Positions 58,309 to 64,000 of a DNA stretch of 64,000 nt are shown here, one piece after another. Every line of letters begins with the position of its first letter. Positions within the stretch are counted from its first letter, which is position 1. Below the pieces are notes generated by a model. It was not told the DNA's origin. It worked only from the letters and a program-made list of their open reading frames with translations, and searched no databases. The translations under genes were made by a program, and so were the position numbers. The stretch spans positions 83,057,838-83,121,837 of the forward strand of contig CM043953.1 in NCBI GenBank assembly GCA_014529385.2, written 5' to 3'. This DNA is from Adiantum capillus-veneris (taxonomy: Eukaryota > Streptophyta > Polypodiopsida > Polypodiales > Pteridaceae).

Positions 58309-60000
58309 AGAGAATATGACAACAGTTGAGGACCGGATTTATGTGCAGCCGGTCCCCCCTCCAAAAGGCATTTGTATTATAGATTCTCTCATTAAGAGAG
58401 ACTTGATGCAATACAATCTTTGTGTTCCTTGAGACCTCTTTGGCAGTATGGAGATGGAAGCTTCATACACCAAGCTTTTGCATAACATCAAAAATCAATC
58501 TTAGCTTGAAAACAATCAAGAACTCGTGAACATATTTAGTCTTTGTGTTCCCTAAATCATTTGAGTGCATGAGGATGTATACTTTTATGCATCAACTTGT
58601 GCCTAAAGCAACAATTAATCCACCTTGCAATACAATTAATCTACTTGCATTAAGTAACTAATCTACCTGCAATAAACCATTATACTTCTTGCAATAAGCA
58701 TAACATGCACTTTGTGGAAAGCATTAACTATCCCAAGCCTCAGTCCCACGACCTCAAACACCTTCGAACGTGGAGAGAGCTAGCAGGGAATGAGGGTAGG
58801 GAAGAGGAAGAAGAAGTATTCCATAGGAGAAAGAAATAATTCCTCACTTATCATCACTCTTCTTGCTTAGCATACATAATAGAATAGTACTGAAGATTGA
58901 GAATATGGAAAGCTTAAGCATTGAAGCATAGCTCTTGGTTGGATTTGCATTCCATAGCCAAGAGTGTTGGTGTAGGCTCTCAACTTCTCAAGGAGCTTGG
59001 AGAAGGAGATGGAGCTCTTGCACCTTGCCTAAGACACAATGAGAGTGTTTGTGAGTGTGTGTGGGTGAGTATACCCCCCAAGCAACCCCCTAGATTGCTT
59101 GGGTCGACCCCCCCTTGTAGCTCATGCTTGAAGCTCATTGGACCCCTCCAGGCCTAGCCAATCATAAGCAGGAGGCATTACAAGCAGCAAGTGTAGCCTT
59201 GAGACAAGTGTCCCCCTTTCCCCTTTGAGAAAGAGGACTTGATAAATGCACAATAAATTAATTAAATCCCCTAAATTATCATTGGACCCCTTGGGTGGCG
59301 AACGAATAGGCTTTAGGCACACCATGAGGGCAACATGAGGAGGAACTTGACAAGTGTCCATTTTGCTATCTTGTACCATGCATGCCTTGTGTGAGTTTGT
59401 GGGTGTTCTCTCTCATCCTGCCTGATGTAGGGCTCACCCCCTCCTTGTAGGGATTGAATCTTTGACTTTTTGACACCTCAACCCCTCATGCATAGGCCCA
59501 GTTCCCACCACAAGCTTGGCCCTTAAGCACTTTAAGCTTGGGCTGGGTTCTCACCTCAAGTGAAACCCTAACATCTCAAGCATGTCAAGCACCTCAAGCA
59601 TCTCAATCATTAAGCACCTCAAGCATTTCAAGCACCTCAATCATCAAGCACCTCAAGCACCTTAGTCATCAAGCATGACAAGTAGGAAAAGCACCTCGAG
59701 CTGGATCGGGTTCCCGCGCCTCAAGCTCAACCCTAGCTTACCTAAGGTCAAAGGACTTTTACACACATTATTGGAGGTCTTCAATGAAGCTAACCCTAAG
59801 TTCTTATGCTCCATTGGTTAGCCTTGCGCTTTGATAGACCATCTCTCATTTGGGCTCCTTTACCATTGGCCCCATGTTGAGATAGATCTATAAGCACATG
59901 TCTATATCTTAACCCTTGTTTCCATTTATTCTCCCACATTAAGTGATCAGTTTAATATGAGAAAATCATTTGGGTTGGTTAGATATTAGTTTTTATGACA
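58111..60000 (-). repeat. 3' LTR of chromovirus 2
   Basis: Plus-sense TGTAATGGAAATGGCC...TTTTTATGACA, 1890 bases, the inverse of 16655-18463. It carries a GA run of 46 bases (58259-58304) where the other LTR has only a short CT stretch. Confidence 0.9.
59560..59700. repeat. CAAGCACCT/CAAGCATCT array in the LTR
   Basis: CTCAAGCA(C/T)CTC and AATCATCAAGCAC units of about 9-18 bases are repeated many times. The array occupies the place of the 17028-17300 array of chromovirus 1 but has another unit. Confidence 0.8.
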
Positions 60001-60399
60001 TTACCTCTGTCTTGAAATCATAGTCATCCTCGACTATGAGGTAGAGATGGTAAAGTCTCACCCGTTAGTCCGTTGGTCTTAGCGGGTAGAGGATCCATTT
60101 TTACCCTACAACATCATTCCAGAGTGGATGACTAATCCACTTGGTGCTTGAGAGACATTGTTTGCCGCAAGTATGTCTGCTCTTTTTAGTCCATATCATA
60201 CTTCCAAAGTAGAGTGACAAGTTCTACTTGGTTTTTGGGAGACGTAGTCACCACAAACATGATCCTAAGTATGCATACTTCTTAAAATTTGTGCCCTAAA
60301 CATAAAAAGAGAGAGTCTTATAAGACAAAAACATGGATCATTTAAAATGCATTTCTTTTACATTTGATTACTCTTTTGTGTCATTTTAAGCATCATTAA

Positions 60400-60985
60400 C
60401 AAGGTTCATATTATCCTTAAGCTATGTTCTTTGCATGCATTTAGCATCTTTGAAAGGACAATTCTTAACTTAAATAAGATATTGTCAGTAATCTTACCAT
60501 TTTTTAATACCTTGTGTTCCTGTCGAGCGAAGGATGAACTTCGGTTGGAGCTCGTTTGCTTCATCCTCGATCTCTAATGGGTCTACATTTATAGACTCTA
60601 TTGGTGGCTCTCCTTAATAAGGATCGAATAGGCTCTCATGAAAATTGATATATATGAGCCAATAGTTGGGCAACTTTAATTGTTTAGTAAGACTCAAAGA
60701 AAGATTTCTTTTTCTTTAAAGGATAAGGCTCTTTTATGCCTAATGGCATGAGCCTCTTTTGCCTAGCTAAAAGATGGATATAGCCTGTTTAATCTTCTAA
60801 AAAGATTCTTTTTTATCTCGGCTATACTCCTTTTCAATGAAGATCTTCCCAGGTACCTTAAGCTACAAGGGACGTTTGGATCTTCCGTCTTTAGCCTCGA
60901 ACGGTACTTTCCCCTTAGAAGTATTGATAGCCGTTTTTCGGCTCTCCGTAATTGCCATAGTGAGTTAACCCACCCTACCAAAATC
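60400..60985 (-). pseudogene. chromovirus 2 integrase end and chromodomain remnant
   Basis: In broken minus-strand frames, the segment corresponding to the end of the integrase (GKVPFEAKDGRSKRPL near 60930-60880; GKIFIEKEYSRD) is followed, near 60530-60450, by HKVLKNGKITDNILFKLRI, which corresponds to the chromodomain tail of chromovirus 1. There are many stops. Confidence 0.7.
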
Positions 60986-62639
60986 ATCCAAACACTGTGG
61001 CTATCCCTACCATTTCACTGTATATAGGTGTGTGTGAGTTAGGGGACTTTTCCCATATCTTCTTAAAAACCCTCAGCTAGCTAGTCACTGGGCTAGTTGA
61101 GCCAAAAAAATAAAAAATATAAGTATATTATGGGCCATTTGTGTGTAAATATTTCATTGTATATAGGGCCTAAATAAAAGGATTTTTCATAATTATTTTG
61201 GTATTTATTTAAATATTTCTACCTATGGTGTGTTATTTATGCTATGTACATTGAGTCACCATTACCATATTTTTTCTTACCATTTTGCATAATCTTTATT
61301 CTATATAAAAATAATTTCATGCAAGCTTCTCTTATTTTTGGTGTAACTCCATCTCAACAAAAATCCAAAAAAACTAGTTTTATTTATGTGTATATTTTTT
61401 CACTATTGTGATTTTTCCTTCCTACATCTATTCTCTTTTACTCTCGTAAATTAGAACACCAAAAATATTCATCTTTTTATGGTAGACTTATAATGAGAGA
61501 GATTTTTTTTGACCCCTTTATATTTTTTCCACCTATATTATTTATATTTGACATGTACATATTTTTTTAGACCCCTCAATATTTGATTTTCTTAGTTGTA
61601 CTATTCACTTATATCATGATCTCAACAATATCTTTAATTATAGACCTACCAAATAAGGTCAAGGGTATGTGGCATGCATGCATGCACCATGGGGAGCTCA
61701 CTCTTGAAGGTATTCAAAAGAATCATCCAAAGAAGGACCTCACAAGAACCTTGTGCAGTGGAAAAAACAGTCGGTTTTGTTGAATTTTTAAAGATCACAT
61801 GCTCCCCGAATTTCAAAGGTGATACAAACAACAGTTGTAGCTCGTGAGCTGAACTTTCACCTCAAATTGTTTCATATTTTTTTGAGCTACGAGCTGTGAG
61901 CTATGATTTTATTGGTAGACCCCAGTTTGCCCATGCTATGTAGCCACACTCCCTCTTCCACTTTATCATTTTCCTCTTTCACACACACTCCTCCCTCTCC
62001 TTCCCACTCCCAAACCTGCAACTCTCATGTCCTAATTCACCCTCTTCACCATTGCCACATCTCTCACACCTCCATAGCCTTCATCCTCCATTTCTACACC
62101 CTATGTGTCCCCCTTTCTCTGTACATATATGTCCATATTACCATACTCTCTTCAGCTTTGTAAAGAACTTCAAAAAATCAGCAAAAATCCAAGGATAACC
62201 TCTTTAAATGAAGGCTTTTATCATGAATTTTCCAAGGTTTGAAGATAACATAGCTTCATTGACACGCATTACTTCGCCATGCTAACCGCTTCTTCTACCG
62301 ATGTTGCAAAGAGGTGAATGTCAACTTCTCCAAGCTTCAACCTTGCTTTACAAGCTTATCCCTTCTCTAACTTTTCTCATCATATATCTCACCATTTGGT
62401 GAATGATTTTGTAAATATTTTTTAGTGATAATTACTAACTACTAACCACTAACCTTATTGTAAAATGCACCCTCTACTAGAGTAGGCACTCCCAAATTAT
62501 TCACTCAATCCTCTCTCCTTTCATCCTCAATAATTCTCTTCCCTTGAGCCCACATCCATGTGATTCAAAGGACAAGAGAGACCCACCCTCATTAAAAATA
62601 AATAAAAATATGCATAATCTTTTATTCCTTCAAATAAAC

Positions 62640-63522
62640 TTGATTAGGCCTAATCCTAATCGGGGCTTCTAAAACCTATAAATAGAGCCCTTCTCTCCCT
62701 TGTAAATCACATGATCACACTACAGCACACCATTCTCAACACATAACACACCACTCTTCAAGCCTAGTTGTATAGAGTGTGTGCATTGTGAGTGCTCTAT
62801 TCCATCACTACACATAGGTGCATGGAGAAGCTTGAAGTTAGTTATGCCATCCAGAGGAGTGGAGTGATACTATACTCTGCAATCACACTTGTAGCCTACT
62901 CTGGTCCATAAATAAGATTCATAGTTTTGGGTGCAATTGTATGGTGCAACTACGACTCTTCTCTCCAAATTGACTTGATAAGTTGGCTCATCAGGTGGTT
63001 GAAGGTATATTGTCCTTGAAGTTTGTTGTGCCATTTCATGCTTGGTGGTTTGAGGGCTTGTTGAATTGTTTGCCTAAAAGGTAAATTGTAAGAGGGTGCT
63101 CGGTGAGAGGGCTCCCGTGACCCTAAGACAATTTGTGTATGGGCAACAAGGTCAAGTTTTGTATTGTCTCTCTATTTCTCATCAAGCTTTGTGTGCATCT
63201 AGTCTTTAAGGCTAAGACTGAGTTCCTCAAGTTGATTTGTGCTCTTTACCTCTCTCTGGCGTGGTGAATATTTGTGTTTGTTGTGTGTGGCTATCTTGAA
63301 TTCCCCTCTCTTTGTGCGTTTGAGTACAAGGAGATATCACGTGCGTCCTAGTTCGCATCTACAACTAGGTGGTGCCCCTTTTCTTGTTTGGTTTCTGGCT
63401 GTGGGTTGTTGTTGTCTCTAATTGTGCTTGCCCTAGCCCCAATTGAGCAGCACGGGAGCCTCGAAGGGTGTTTAGAGGCCGCTCTTCTTGTTGCCCGCAC
63501 CGGACCGCCTCATTATGTTCAT
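62640..63522 (+). repeat. LTR-like promoter region in insertion X
   Basis: A GATTAGGCCTAATCC block and TATAAATAG (62677-62685) are followed, about 650 bases on, by GCGTCCTAG...CTAGGTGGTGCCCC and GTGTTTAGAGGCC, blocks also found near the end of the family D LTR. After TTCA at 63522 comes TGTTATTAGAGACATA, a possible decayed form of TGGTATCAGAGC. Confidence 0.5.
62677..62685 (+). promoter_or_regulatory. TATA box in insertion X
   Basis: TATAAATAG in the LTR-like context described above. Confidence 0.5.
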
Positions 63523-63548
63523 GTTATTAGAGACATACTATTGTTAGG

Positions 63549-64000
63549 GTAAGTAATTCTCCCATTTTGAGCATTGATCTACCTCGAATCACAAGATTTT
63601 AGTAGATCAAAGATCATTAGTTTTGTGATTTTCCTTTTGGCCATCCGTTGGAATAGTAGGCCAACATAAGAGGGTTACTCTAGTTCTGATAGAGACTCTA
63701 TCAGAAATTAGTGGTCATGGTAGGATTTCTATCCGACACAATTAGTTGTTGGCAAGCCATGGTCCTTCTATCATACTTCATCTTTTGGTATACCATACAT
63801 TTTGAAACATACTCTTGTATGTTCTTGTTTATTGGTAAGCCAATACAAGTATGCTTTTATTCCTAAAAGAATAAATTCAAATTTCTCTTCGCCCCGCATA
63901 TGGGAGGAGCATGGGAAGTGAGGAAGATATAGCCTATTGAGGTATGGAAGATAACCATCCTCTAACGTGAGTGGTTCTTTTTCTTCCATTTGTAAAGGCT
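63549..64000 (-). pseudogene. chromovirus 2 integrase, upstream part
   Basis: Minus-strand sequence 63900-63780 matches the zinc-binding end of the chromovirus 1 integrase (YVSKCMVYQK; there CVVYQK). Then 63770-63550 matches its core, starting right after the position occupied by the TTAA element in chromovirus 1. The stretch between the two is deleted here. It continues beyond the window. An open frame of 72 codons at 63989-63771 is the wrong frame of this gene. Confidence 0.7.

Larger units (their letters stand above)
58111..60985 (-). mobile_element. chromovirus 2, 3' segment
   Basis: Same family as 16655-25071 but on the minus strand. It consists of the 3' LTR (58111-60000), a polypurine tract (60001-60012), 3' non-coding DNA, chromodomain tail and integrase end. 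It is interrupted near 60985 and continues at 63549. Confidence 0.85.
60986..63548 (+). mobile_element. insertion X: LTR-containing sequence inside chromovirus 2
   Basis: The integrase homology of chromovirus 2 stops near 60985 and resumes near 63549, so about 2.56 kb was inserted. The first 1.6 kb is AT-rich with nothing coding. The rest looks like an LTR. Exact ends and a target duplication could not be fixed. Confidence 0.55.

Noticed and set aside
63771-63989. 72-codon minus-strand protein gene
   Set aside because: It is an out-of-phase frame over the chromovirus integrase zinc-binding region; the homologous region at 22.1 kb shows the true frame.

Overview
The window looks like heterochromatic or intergenic DNA from a large, repeat-rich land plant genome. 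Evidence for this is the tRNA-Met primer sites on copia and chromovirus elements, Tat-like Ty3/gypsy elements with a second RNase H, a chromovirus with a degenerate chromodomain, an L1-like LINE, and long GA/CT microsatellites. I found no intact host gene, rRNA, tRNA or CRISPR. I cannot name the species. Almost every reading frame is a decayed retrotransposon fragment, and several show one continuous frame broken only by a few stop codons.

Left part (1-16.65 kb): two inverted LTRs of one family flank a gypsy gag remnant (1-3.6 kb). A GA-rich compound satellite follows (4.06-5.09 kb), then a 3'-truncated Ty1/copia element on the minus strand (about 5.38-8.32 kb), unassigned low-complexity DNA, a 1.3 kb TTAA-flanked transposon (11.15-12.46 kb), and a 5'-truncated LINE (13.44-16.65 kb).

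Middle part (16.65-57.0 kb): a plus-strand chromovirus (16.66-25.07 kb) carries a second TTAA element inside its integrase. Its 3' LTR is cut off and fused to the reverse transcriptase of a minus-strand gypsy element (gypsy C). A nested stack follows. Element E (53.8-57.0 kb) was hit by copia B (42.4-53.8 kb). Copia B was hit by gypsy B (44.34-51.46 kb) and apparently by gypsy C. Gypsy C was hit by a 12.7 kb element N (27.66-40.40 kb). N was hit by a third TTAA element (34.34-35.69 kb).

Element N is the most unusual item. It has 955-bp LTRs, a CATCT target duplication and a gag-protease frame, but no reverse transcriptase or integrase. The gag-protease frame ends in a repeated Trp-(Ile/Val)-Pro-Lys domain. 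Its leader contains at least seven copies of a 24-bp palindrome. Next to its 3' LTR sits a sense-oriented piece of a host DEAD-box RNA helicase, bracketed by a duplicated 28-bp LTR start.

The three TTAA elements form a second notable system. They share TTAACACTAG ends and asymmetrically placed subterminal palindromes (one at one end, two at the other). In two cases the interrupted coding frame shows that TTAA is the duplicated target.

Right part (57.0-64 kb): unassigned DNA, then the 3' end of a minus-strand chromovirus of the same family as the 16.66-25.07 kb copy (58.11-60.99 kb and 63.55-64 kb). It is split by a 2.6 kb insertion that contains an LTR-like promoter region.
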